Below are positions 8,983 through 15,623 of a DNA stretch of 16,220 nt, piece after piece. Under the pieces are notes generated by a model. That model was not told the DNA's origin and ran no database searches. It saw nothing but the letters and a program-made list of their open reading frames with translations. A program made the position numbers and the translations under genes. Source of the DNA: Bacteroidales bacterium (GTDB taxonomy: Bacteria > Bacteroidota > Bacteroidia > Bacteroidales > P3); NCBI GenBank assembly GCA_900769785.1, contig CAAGHV010000074.1, forward strand, positions 1 through 16,220. The letters run 5' to 3'. Positions within the stretch are counted from its first letter, which is position 1. Each line of letters opens with the position of its first letter.

Positions 8983-9336
8983 TTATCTTCTTTTTTCTTT
9001 AATACGAGCTTTTTTACCGGTCAATCCTCTCAAGTAGAATATACGTGCTCTACGAACTACACCATGTTTGTTAACATCAATACGTTCGATAAAAGGAGAC
9101 ACTATCGGGAATATTCTTTCCACTCCTACTCCGCTAGATATTTTCCTAACAGTAAAAGTTTCTGTAACACCATTTCCCGAACGTTGTAATACAACGCCTT
9201 GAAATTGTTGGATACGTTCTTTATTTCCTTCACGGATTTTATAATGAACTGTAATGGTATCACCTGCTTTAAAATTTGGGAACTCTTTGCGTTCTACCAA
9301 ATTCTCTACATATTGCATTAATTCTGTTTTTCCCAT
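8983..9336 (-). CDS. rplS: 50S ribosomal protein L19 (bL19)
   Basis: Protein of 117 aa in the large ribosomal subunit near the 30S-50S interface. Nearly the whole length matches the family: FKAGDTITVHYKIREGNKERIQQFQGVVL, then TETFTVRKISSGVGVERIFP, SPFIERIDV and RRARIFYLRGLTGKKARIKEK in order (long stretches abbreviated by their key parts). Start ATG at 9336 gives the standard N-terminus. It is the last gene of the thrS-infC-rpmI-rplT-rplS cluster, 34 bp after rplT. In many bacteria rplS sits instead with rpsP-rimM-trmD, so this placement is worth noting. A terminator hairpin lies about 30 bp beyond its stop. Confidence 0.97.
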   Translation of the reverse strand: MGKTELMQYVENLVERKEFPNFKAGDTITVHYKIREGNKERIQQFQGVVLQRSGNGVTETFTVRKISSGVGVERIFPIVSPFIERIDVNKHGVVRRARIFYLRGLTGKKARIKEKRR

Positions 9337-9370
9337 GACATAAAAATGTTTGAATGTTTATAAACTTTAA

Positions 9371-9718
9371 TTACTTCTTTACCATTTTTACAACGGCAGT
9401 GAAAGCTTCAGGATGATTCATAGCTAAGTCGGCCAAAACTTTACGGTTCAAACCAATATTGGCTTTATGAACTTCACCCATAAACACAGAATAAGAGATA
9501 CCATTCAAGCGACAACCGGCGTTAATACGGTTAATCCACAACGAACGAAATTCTCTTTTCTTACATTTTCTATCACGGTATGCATATTGTTGACCTTTTT
9601 CCCACTTATTTTTGGCAACGGTCCATACGTTTTTACCTCTTCCCCAATACCCTTTGGTACGGTTTAAGATTTTCTTTCTGCGTGCTCTTGAAGCAACAGC
9701 GTTTACTGATCTTGGCAT
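9371..9718 (-). CDS. rplT: 50S ribosomal protein L20 (bL20)
   Basis: Basic 115-residue protein that binds 23S rRNA early in 50S assembly and is a known translational autoregulator of the rpmI-rplT mRNA in other bacteria. Family motifs: MPRSVNAVASRARRKKIL at the N-terminus, KGYWGRGKNVWTVAK, YAYRDRKCKKREFRSLWI and INAGCRLNGISYSVFM, then a C-terminal region LNRKVLADLAM. Length and start are standard. It follows rpmI after a 99-bp gap, longer than the others in the operon, which contains small inverted repeats that might take part in regulation. Confidence 0.97.
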   Translation of the reverse strand: MPRSVNAVASRARRKKILNRTKGYWGRGKNVWTVAKNKWEKGQQYAYRDRKCKKREFRSLWINRINAGCRLNGISYSVFMGEVHKANIGLNRKVLADLAMNHPEAFTAVVKMVKK

Positions 9719-9817
9719 AATTTTTTAATTTTATTTTCGTTTCAGCGTCTTGATATTTCACAAGCTCTTTTGTGCATAAAACAATGGTTAATAACTCCGT
9801 TTACTTAGCGTTTTATG
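9719..9817 (-). promoter_or_regulatory. rpmI-rplT intergenic leader with inverted repeats
   Basis: In the direction of transcription this 99-nt gap begins with an inverted repeat CATAAAAC/GTTTTATG (9810-9817 with 9775-9782, 27 nt between) and then a small hairpin CACAA/TTGTG (9770-9774 with 9759-9763, 6-nt loop). L20 is known to control its own mRNA through structured leaders in Proteobacteria and Firmicutes; a similar role here is inference from the unusual gap length and the pairing only. Confidence 0.3.
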
Positions 9818-10012
9818 TTATGCTAATAACATTTCTTTTACGCGTTTTTCATCATCCCCACTTACCAATCCGGTATGTGTAAGATTACGTTTTTGGCATG
9901 TTTCTTTCTTAGTCAATATATGGCTATGATAAGCATGCTTTCTCTTGATTTTTCCGGTACCTGTAAGAGCGAATCTCTTCTTGGCAGCGGATTTTGATTT
10001 CATTTTTGGCAT
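9818..10012 (-). CDS. rpmI: 50S ribosomal protein L35 (bL35)
   Basis: Small basic protein (64 aa) of the large subunit. The N-terminus MPKMKSKSAAKKRFALTGTG and the following KIKRKHAYHSHILTKK are diagnostic for L35; length is typical (about 65). It lies 54 bp after infC and ahead of rplT, the conserved infC-rpmI-rplT order. Start ATG at 10012 gives the canonical MPKMK. Confidence 0.97.
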   Translation of the reverse strand: MPKMKSKSAAKKRFALTGTGKIKRKHAYHSHILTKKETCQKRNLTHTGLVSGDDEKRVKEMLLA

Positions 10013-10066
10013 TTTTTACTGTCTTTTAAAAAGTTAATATATAAAAGAATATATAGTCTATATTTA

Positions 10067-10633
10067 TTATTTTTTTGGAGCAATAATCATCATCATGCGT
10101 TTGCCTTCTAGTTGAGGCATCTTTTCTGGTTTGCCATACTCTAAAAGTGCTTCGGCAAACTTTAGCAAGATGGCTTCGCCTTGCTCTTTGTATACAATGG
10201 TTCGTCCTTTAAAGAACACATCTACTTTCACCTTCGAACCTTCTTTCAAAAACCTAATGGCATGATTCAATTTGAAATCAAAATCATGATCATCTGTTTG
10301 TGGTCCCAAACGGATCTCTTTTATTACTATCTTTGTCGACTTGCTTTTTTGTTCTTTTTGCTTTTTCTTTAGTTCGTACATAAACTTTTGATAATCGACA
10401 ATTCTACATACCGGAGGGTTGGCAGTAGGTGATATTTCTACTAAGTCCAAACCTTGTTCGTATGCTTGTTCTAAGGCATCTTTAAGGTTCAATATGCCTT
10501 GTTCCACATTATCACCAACTACTCTGACAACTGGTGAGGTTATCGCATCGTTGATATTGTGTAACATCTCTTTTTTTACAGGTCCTCTGTTTACGGGACG
10601 CGCTTTCTTGATTGGTTTTACAGGTGTTGCTAT
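10067..10633 (-). CDS. infC: Translation initiation factor IF-3, probable AUA start
   Basis: IF-3 binds the 30S subunit, keeps subunits apart and proofreads the start codon. The N-domain contains HNINDAITSPVVRVVGDN and DLVEISPTANPPVCRIVDYQ; the C-domain contains KEIRLGPQTDDHDFDFKLN and ends MPQLEGKRMMMIIAPKK. The first ATG (10567) would give 166 aa and cut off the usual basic N-terminal lead. The frame stays open upstream to TAG (10646-10648) with a Pro/Lys/Arg-rich stretch (KPIKKARP, then NRGPVKKE) but no ATG, GTG or TTG. An AGGAG (10643-10647) lies 9 nt before ATA (10631-10633), the best start, giving 188 aa; a nearer ATA at 10637-10639 is only 3 nt from AGGAG. Non-AUG starts allow IF-3 autoregulation in E. 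coli (AUU). The family call is certain; the start is inferred. Confidence 0.9.
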   Translation of the reverse strand: MATPVKPIKKARPVNRGPVKKEMLHNINDAITSPVVRVVGDNVEQGILNLKDALEQAYEQGLDLVEISPTANPPVCRIVDYQKFMYELKKKQKEQKSKSTKIVIKEIRLGPQTDDHDFDFKLNHAIRFLKEGSKVKVDVFFKGRTIVYKEQGEAILLKFAEALLEYGKPEKMPQLEGKRMMMIIAPKK

Positions 10634-10642
10634 AACTATCGT

Positions 10643-10647
10643 CTCCT
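10643..10647 (-). promoter_or_regulatory. Shine-Dalgarno of infC (supports AUA start)
   Basis: AGGAG on the minus strand overlaps the TAG stop that closes the infC frame upstream. It is 9 nt from the ATA at 10631-10633 but about 75 nt from the first ATG at 10567, so it cannot serve the ATG. Shine-Dalgarno sequences are scarce in this window; the only other clear one is in front of thrS. Confidence 0.6.
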
Positions 10648-10683
10648 ATATTAATGAATAAAATCGCTTATATGTATGTTGTT

Positions 10684-12615
10684 CTACAACAATGTTTGTA
10701 TTTCTTTATCTATCATTTCGGCAAAGGCTTGTGGTGTCATACTTCCCAAGTCTCCTTCTCCATGTCTGCGAACAGATAGGGTTCCTTCCGATACTTCTTT
10801 TTCGCCCAATATAATCATAAATGGAATCTTCTTCATTTCGGCATCGCGGATTTTTCTTCCTATCTTTTCGTTGCGTAGGTCTATAATACCACGCAATCCC
10901 AAATCGTCTAATGTTTTTTCCATTTGGCGTGCATGTTCTTCGAACTTTTCACTTACAGGTAGTATTATGAATTGTTCCGGAGTAAGCCACAATGGGAATT
11001 TACCGCCGGTGTGTTCTATAAGTACTGCCACAAAGCGTTCCATCGAACCGAATGGTGCACGGTGTATCATTACAGGACGGTGTTTTTGGTTGTCGTTGCC
11101 TATATATTCTAGGTCGAAACGTTCAGGCAAGTTGTAGTCTACTTGGATAGTTCCCAATTGCCATCTGCGACCGATAGCATCTTTTACCATAAAGTCCAAC
11201 TTAGGACCATAGAATGCTGCTTCGCCATATTCTACTTTTGCAGGCAAGTTCTTTTCTTTACATGCTTCTACGATAGCAGCTTCTGCTTTGGCCCAGTTTT
11301 CATCGGTACCAACATATTTAGTTTTGTTGTTAGGGTCGCGTAGCGATATTTGTGCTTCGAATTTATCAAAGCTTAATGCTTTAAATATAATTTCGATGAT
11401 TTCCATTACACGGATAAATTCTTCCTTCACTTGGTCTGGACGGCAGAATATGTGAGCGTCGTCTTGTGTAAACGAGCGTACGCGAGTAAGTCCGTGTAGC
11501 TCTCCACTTTGTTCGTAGCGATATACTGTTCCAAATTCGGCATAGCGTATTGGAAGGTCTTTGTACGAACGTGGTTCGTTGCGGAATATCATACAGTGGT
11601 GAGGGCAGTTCATTGGTTTTAGTAAGTATTCTTCTCCCTCTTCCGGAGTAGTTATAGGACGGAAACTATCGGCACCATAGTGTTCCCAGTGTCCCGATGT
11701 TACATATAGTTGTTTGCCTCCTATGTGTGGAGTTATAACTTGTTCGTAGCCGTAGCGTTTTTGTATCTTGGTAAGGAAGTTTTGCAAACGCAAACGTAGG
11801 TCGGTACCTTTTGGCAACCACAAAGGAAGTCCCTTGCCGATAACGTCGTTGAACATAAACAGTCCCAACTCTTTGCCAAGTTTGCGGTGGTCGCGTTTCT
11901 TGGCTTCTTCCATCATTACAAGGTATTCGTCAAGTTCTTTTTTCTTTGGGAAACTTATAGCGTATATACGAGTAAGCTGTTTGCGCTTTTCGTCGCCACG
12001 CCAATATGCACCTGCCAAGTTTATAAGTTTGATGGCTTTGATAGGAGAAAAGTCTACCAAGTGTGGTCCACGACACAAATCGGTAAATTTGCCCGATTCG
12101 TAGAATGTGATGGTACCATCAGCCAAGTCGTTGATAAGTTCCAACTTGTATTCGTCGCCTTTTTTAGTAAAAAAGTCTAAAGCTTCGGCTTTGGTAACGT
12201 CTTTGCGAACGATAGGTGTTTTTGCACTAACCAATTCGGCCATTTTCTTTTCTATCTTTGCAAAGTCGTCGGAAGATATACTATAAGTACCAAAGTCTAT
12301 ATCGTAATAGAAACCGTTTTCGATAGCAGGTCCTATACCAAATTTTGCTCCGGGATACAATTCCTCGATAGCTGCTGCCAACAAGTGTGCCGATGTGTGC
12401 CAAAAAGCATGTTTGCCTTCTTCATCGTTCCATGTAAGAAGTTGTACATTAGCATCACTATTAATAGGACGATTCAATTCTACTACTTGTTCATCAACTT
12501 TTGCTGCCAATACATTGCGAGCCAATCCTTCGCTAATGCTTTTAGCTATATCGTATGATGTTACGCCTTGTTCATATTGGCGAACAGAACCATCGGGTAA
12601 TGTTATGTTTATCAT
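10684..12615 (-). CDS. thrS: Threonyl-tRNA synthetase
   Basis: Class II synthetase of 643 aa charging tRNA-Thr. Order of domains: TGS domain (about 1-60, MINITLPDGSVRQYEQG), the editing domain with HTSAHLLAAA and CRGPH (about 60-225), the catalytic core with MNCPHHCMIF, the motif 2 region YRYEQSGELHGLTRVRSF, QDDAHIFC and motif 3 IHRAPFGSMERF, then the anticodon-binding domain (EQFIILPVSEKF, GIIDLRNEKIGRKIRDAE). The zinc ligands expected from E. coli ThrRS (one Cys, two His) fit the Cys of MNCPHH, the His of QDDAH and the His of IHRAP. A longer open frame begins at 12663, but ATG 12615 has an AGGAG 7 nt upstream and gives the conserved MINITLPDG N-terminus. First gene of the operon; infC begins about 50 bp after its stop. 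Confidence 0.97.
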   Translation of the reverse strand: MINITLPDGSVRQYEQGVTSYDIAKSISEGLARNVLAAKVDEQVVELNRPINSDANVQLLTWNDEEGKHAFWHTSAHLLAAAIEELYPGAKFGIGPAIENGFYYDIDFGTYSISSDDFAKIEKKMAELVSAKTPIVRKDVTKAEALDFFTKKGDEYKLELINDLADGTITFYESGKFTDLCRGPHLVDFSPIKAIKLINLAGAYWRGDEKRKQLTRIYAISFPKKKELDEYLVMMEEAKKRDHRKLGKELGLFMFNDVIGKGLPLWLPKGTDLRLRLQNFLTKIQKRYGYEQVITPHIGGKQLYVTSGHWEHYGADSFRPITTPEEGEEYLLKPMNCPHHCMIFRNEPRSYKDLPIRYAEFGTVYRYEQSGELHGLTRVRSFTQDDAHIFCRPDQVKEEFIRVMEIIEIIFKALSFDKFEAQISLRDPNNKTKYVGTDENWAKAEAAIVEACKEKNLPAKVEYGEAAFYGPKLDFMVKDAIGRRWQLGTIQVDYNLPERFDLEYIGNDNQKHRPVMIHRAPFGSMERFVAVLIEHTGGKFPLWLTPEQFIILPVSEKFEEHARQMEKTLDDLGLRGIIDLRNEKIGRKIRDAEMKKIPFMIILGEKEVSEGTLSVRRHGEGDLGSMTPQAFAEMIDKEIQTLL

Positions 12616-12622
12616 CTTTTTT

Positions 12623-12627
12623 CTCCT
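12623..12627 (-). promoter_or_regulatory. Shine-Dalgarno of thrS
   Basis: AGGAG on the minus strand, 7 nt upstream of ATG 12615. It decides the start against the in-frame ATGs at 12663 and 12654, which would add 16 or 13 residues not seen in the family. Confidence 0.75.
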
Positions 12628-12719
12628 AATATATATACTAAATATCTTGCACATAAAATACACTTACACAAACAGATAAGTATACTTTATGCTTTTATGT
12701 AATCTACTATTTCGACTTG

Positions 12720-12727
12720 CAAAAATA
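12720..12727 (-). promoter_or_regulatory. Putative -7 box of the thrS operon
   Basis: On the minus strand TATTTTTG fits TAnnTTTG exactly, about 105 bp upstream of the thrS start. A TTTG at minus-strand 12754-12751 could be the -33 element, but the spacer is 23 bp, longer than the usual 19-21. The implied leader is about 95-100 nt; I see no T-box-like structure in it. Confidence 0.45.
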
Positions 12728-12796
12728 CACATTTTTCTTGATAATATGCACAAATTCAAAACTTTTTATTTAATTTTGTGGCAATAACTGTGTTTT

Positions 12797-12942
12797 TTGC
12801 CATGTATTGCTTCCTATTACAACCATTATTCTATGCCTAATGTTGCATGGTATTGTATACTTTTTTTGCATGGTTTTGAGGAGGCTTTTGCGTCAATTTT
12901 TGGCTGCATTTTTATTATTGCAACTTTTGGTGTAACTTTGCA
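12797..12942. repeat. Recurring TTGC(A) motifs in the thrS/PNGase divergent region
   Basis: TTGCCATGTATTG (12797-12809), TTGCATGGTATTG (12843-12855) and TTGCATGGTTTTG (12866-12878) are near copies with start spacings of 46 and 23 bp. Shorter TTGC-led stretches follow at 12888, 12918 and 12938, the last within the promoter. This may be degenerate tandem duplication or repeated operator sites. The region is T-rich, so the shorter matches may be chance. Confidence 0.35.
12933..12940 (+). promoter_or_regulatory. Putative -7 box of the PNGase F-like gene
   Basis: TAACTTTG followed by CA is an exact TAnnTTTG match 44 bp upstream of the ATG at 12985. The -33 region (about 12908-12914) is only T-rich. 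No Shine-Dalgarno is seen before the ATG; the leader is AT-rich, as usual in this phylum. Confidence 0.5.
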
Positions 12943-12984
12943 ATCTCTAAAACAAATGTCTGTAAATAATTAAATACGTTAAAT

Positions 12985-14709
12985 ATGAAACATATACCTA
13001 TTATTTTGGCAATGACTTTTGCCATGTGTGGTCCCCTTTTTGGGCAAAGTAAGAAAATGCACACAATAACATACCAGTCGTATCATCGTGGGGTGGAACA
13101 GCAAGATACTACCTACACCATAGTCAAACATTTGGCAAACAAAGTGTCGGTGGAAAGTGCTGCTATGGATATAAAAAATCCTATACCCGGAATGTCTACA
13201 TCGTATTCGTATATCGACTACGACAGTATGTTTGTATATTCGCAGCTTTGCTACCCTCAGGATTCGGAAAGCTATTATTCCAAATACAATGTTTCCGACT
13301 ACAAGATTACATACACCACCGAAGGTAAAGAAAAACTTTTGGGATACAATTGTACCAAATATTCTACCAGTATAAACTCTAACAGAATAGATATTTGGAT
13401 GACTACCGATTTGGGCATCAATGCCACTTCGATGCCACAGTTTGGCGAGTTGGAAGGTGTGATGGTAAGATTTGTTCGTAACGGAAGTTCGATTACAGAA
13501 ATAAAGAACGTGGAAAAGAGCAAGAAAACTCAGACCATTATCCCCGAAGATTTGGGCAAGAGAAAAACGTCGAGAGAGATGGATAATATTCGTCGAAGCA
13601 AGATGGTGCTTACGATACCTGTCTTCGACGACGACAGGATACATTGGGGCACCGATACCAAATGGACTGCCGAAATGCCGTTCGACTCGGTTGTTCACTT
13701 TGGCGATGGCACTTTGATACTTAAACGTGTGAATATGCCCAAGCTGCCATTGCACTATCAGGTGTTTGCCGAGCTTCATGCTCGTTCGGCAGGCGATGCT
13801 TACGACCGTACAGGCTCGATATTTGTGATACCCACAAGTTCAGAGTTGAGTCTTTACGATGCCTTGACAAAGGGTATATCGTCGGTGCCAGGCTTCAAAT
13901 CGAAAAAGGGCGAAGAGTACAGAGGTATGGTCATCGGCGACAACTATTTGCCCGTGGTAGAGCTGGTGCGCTTTTTCACTCCCTTCGGAGTAAACCATTT
14001 CAACGACAGATTGCAGATAGACGGCCTTGAATGGGAACAGGAAGCCTATTACAAACAAGAGATTACAGATTTGGCATCGACACTTTCGGGCGATGTATTG
14101 ATAGGTGCTTTTATAAGCAACTACGATGGTGGCGGACATAAGGTGAGCCTCGACATTAAAGCCTATCCGGGCGATTATGAGTGGAACACCGACGAGGAAA
14201 AGTATTCGTCGTGGGTGTTGCCGATATTCAATACTTGCAATGTGATGGAGATGGCCGGACAAAACTACCCTCGATTTTTCGATACCGACAGCTTGACCGT
14301 CAGCTTTGTAGTGCCCCAAGGTGTAGAAAATTTGCGTCTGCGCTACATCTCTACCGGTCATGGCGGATGGGGTGGCGGCGACGAGTTCAACCCAAAAGAA
14401 AACCAAATTATAATAGATGGCCAAAAGATGTTTACACACACACCATGGCGTTCGGACTGCGGTACATTCCGCGAGTTTAACCCCGTGTCGGGCAACTTCT
14501 GGAACGGCGTGTCGTCGTCCGACTTGTCCAGATCGGGCTGGTGTCCCGGAACGGCTACTCAACCCGTATATTTCGACCTTCCGTTCCTTGCTCCGGGTGT
14601 GCATACAATAACCATTGTTATCCCACAGGGCAAAGAAGAAGGCGGCAGCTTTAGCGCTTGGAGTGTGTCGGGAGCATTGATAGGCATTATGCCGAAGGCT
14701 GAAAAATAA
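12985..14709 (+). CDS. Secreted PNGase F-like peptide:N-glycosidase (type II architecture)
   Basis: Predicted amidase that releases N-linked glycans from glycoproteins by cutting the GlcNAc-Asn bond. 574 aa: signal peptide (about 1-21, ending LFGQS), an N-terminal GLPGLI-like domain (about 23-200; KLLGYNCTKYS, IDIWMTTDLGI, FGELEGVMVRF), then two jelly-roll PNGase F domains (about 205-375 and 385-570). AYDRTGSIFVI places D274 at the position of catalytic D60 of Elizabethkingia PNGase F, and GHGGWGGGDEFNPK places E467 at E206. C492 and C520 (in SGWCPGTA) match its C231-C252 disulfide. The third acid (E118) seems replaced by Ser or Asn in FISNYDGGG, and the C204-C208 pair is absent; this alignment was made by eye. 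No T9SS tail, so the protein is probably periplasmic or exported otherwise. The extra N-terminal domain resembles the PNGF-II type. Monocistronic, with its own promoter and terminator. Confidence 0.85.
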   Translation: MKHIPIILAMTFAMCGPLFGQSKKMHTITYQSYHRGVEQQDTTYTIVKHLANKVSVESAAMDIKNPIPGMSTSYSYIDYDSMFVYSQLCYPQDSESYYSKYNVSDYKITYTTEGKEKLLGYNCTKYSTSINSNRIDIWMTTDLGINATSMPQFGELEGVMVRFVRNGSSITEIKNVEKSKKTQTIIPEDLGKRKTSREMDNIRRSKMVLTIPVFDDDRIHWGTDTKWTAEMPFDSVVHFGDGTLILKRVNMPKLPLHYQVFAELHARSAGDAYDRTGSIFVIPTSSELSLYDALTKGISSVPGFKSKKGEEYRGMVIGDNYLPVVELVRFFTPFGVNHFNDRLQIDGLEWEQEAYYKQEITDLASTLSGDVLIGAFISNYDGGGHKVSLDIKAYPGDYEWNTDEEKYSSWVLPIFNTCNVMEMAGQNYPRFFDTDSLTVSFVVPQGVENLRLRYISTGHGGWGGGDEFNPKENQIIIDGQKMFTHTPWRSDCGTFREFNPVSGNFWNGVSSSDLSRSGWCPGTATQPVYFDLPFLAPGVHTITIVIPQGKEEGGSFSAWSVSGALIGIMPKAEK

Positions 14710-14791
14710 GAAACGAATACGACGCAACCTTTCTGCACCGAGCTGCAAAACCTTGTGCCGACGCAGAATTTTTGGCAGTCGACCGAAATAA

Positions 14792-14825
14792 AAAGGGTAG
14801 AAACACCGCAATGTTTCTACCCTTT
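14792..14825. terminator. Bidirectional hairpin terminator
   Basis: AAAGGGTAGAAACA (14792-14805) pairs perfectly with 14812-14825 over 14 bp with a 6-nt loop (CCGCAA). It lies between the stops of the PNGase gene (14709) and the convergent HU-like gene (14846). The stem ends in CCCTTT on both strands, giving a short U-tract either way. Confidence 0.88.
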
Positions 14826-14845
14826 GTTGTTGATAGCCGCAACGT

Positions 14846-15355
14846 TTATCCCTCAAAACCACCGCCACCGGTGTTTCCGTTGTTGCCGCTGCCTTCAGTG
14901 TTGCCGCCGTTGTCTACATTGTCGTCGGCCGCTTCGTCGTCGGCAGTGTCGGCCTTGCTGCTTGGCAAATAGGTCCACTCTATATCGTCGGCAATAAGGG
15001 TGTTGGTACGTTTGCCATTTTTGCCGTTGCCCTTCATGGCAGGACGAAACTGCACTTTGATGTTAGTCACTTGGTCCATCGACACCTTTTCCTGACTGTC
15101 GACACCGGTTTTCTTGCACTCGAAAGTCAAGAAAAACGACCCTATACCATCCAATTTCACCGAATGTCCTTCGGCCAAATAACGTGTCATCACGTTGGGA
15201 ATTGCACTTAGTACTGCCATCACATCGGTGTAGCTTACTGTACTTTCTTTTTCGATGTCCTTTGCCAAACGCTTGGCATCGTAGGTGCTTACGGTTTTGG
15301 ATACAGGTATCCATTTGCCGGTAAGCTTCACGAATTGTTTACTAAAAAAAGCCAT
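14846..15355 (-). CDS. HU/HIG-family DNA-binding protein with acidic Gly/Asn-rich tail
   Basis: Nucleoid-type DNA-binding protein of 169 aa. The first 125 residues match the Bacteroidota HU-like family: FVKLTGKWIPVSKTVSTYDA, RLAKDIEKESTVSYTDVMAV, LAEGHSVKLDGIGSFFLTFE (helix-turn-helix dimer core followed by the GxGSF strand) and VKVQF-like IKVQFRPAMKG. After SSKAD the last 35 or so residues are low complexity: DTADDEAADDNVDN, then Gly/Asn/Ser/Thr-rich and a GGGGFEG end. Such tails are common but variable in this family and are probably disordered. Members often flank polysaccharide loci or occur in multiple copies, but here no such locus is seen. ATG 15355 is the start; no Shine-Dalgarno. Upstream lies a 22-bp tandem repeat array. 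Confidence 0.88.
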   Translation of the reverse strand: MAFFSKQFVKLTGKWIPVSKTVSTYDAKRLAKDIEKESTVSYTDVMAVLSAIPNVMTRYLAEGHSVKLDGIGSFFLTFECKKTGVDSQEKVSMDQVTNIKVQFRPAMKGNGKNGKRTNTLIADDIEWTYLPSSKADTADDEAADDNVDNGGNTEGSGNNGNTGGGGFEG

Positions 15356-15455
15356 GATTAAATGTTTTTTTTGGTTAATAAATTAGTTATTTTCCATCGT
15401 TCGAAATCAATGTTTCCAAACTTGGTTTTATGCCTCAAAAAAGTCGTTTTTCACA

Positions 15456-15521
15456 CCTTCCAAGGTTTGTTCACGAACCCTCCAAGGTTTGTTCACGAAC
15501 CTTCCAAGGTTCGTTTTGCCA
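15456..15521. repeat. 22-bp tandem repeat array (three units)
   Basis: Three consecutive 22-bp units, 15456-15477, 15478-15499 and 15500-15521, each beginning CCYTCCAAGGTT. The first two differ at one position (21 of 22 identical); the third diverges after CGTT. Weaker, related stretches flank them (from about 15412 and to about 15543), suggesting a longer, decayed array. Across each unit border lies a quasi-palindrome (AAGGTTTGT, TC, ACGAACCTT at 15485-15504). The unit length is not a multiple of three and no protein frame supports it as coding. It lies 100-170 bp upstream of the HU-like gene, between that gene and the lipoprotein terminator. Confidence 0.85.
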
Positions 15522-15579
15522 CCTTTTAGAGCTTTCCGAACGCCTCTTTGATGGTTGTATTTTTATCTCCAACTATTAT

Positions 15580-15612
15580 AAAAAAAGAGAAGCACAATGC
15601 TTCTCTTTTTTT
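15580..15612. terminator. Hairpin terminator of the small lipoprotein gene
   Basis: Fifteen perfect base pairs: 15580-15594 (seven A, then GAGAAGCA) with 15598-15612, and a 3-nt loop (CAA). Read on the minus strand it lies 12 bp after the lipoprotein stop and ends in a run of U, a classic intrinsic terminator. The same is true on the plus strand, so it would also block transcription towards the lipoprotein gene. Confidence 0.9.
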
Positions 15613-15623
15613 TAATTAATATC

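Noticed and set aside
12616..12663. Sixteen-residue N-terminal extension of ThrRS
   Set aside because: The AGGAG 7 nt before ATG 12615 and the conserved MINITLPDG start make the longer form unlikely.
13840..14868. Long open frame (342 codons) opposite the PNGase gene
   Set aside because: It is antisense to a gene with clear signal peptide and PNGase F motifs; its own translation is Arg/His/Tyr-rich with no domain.
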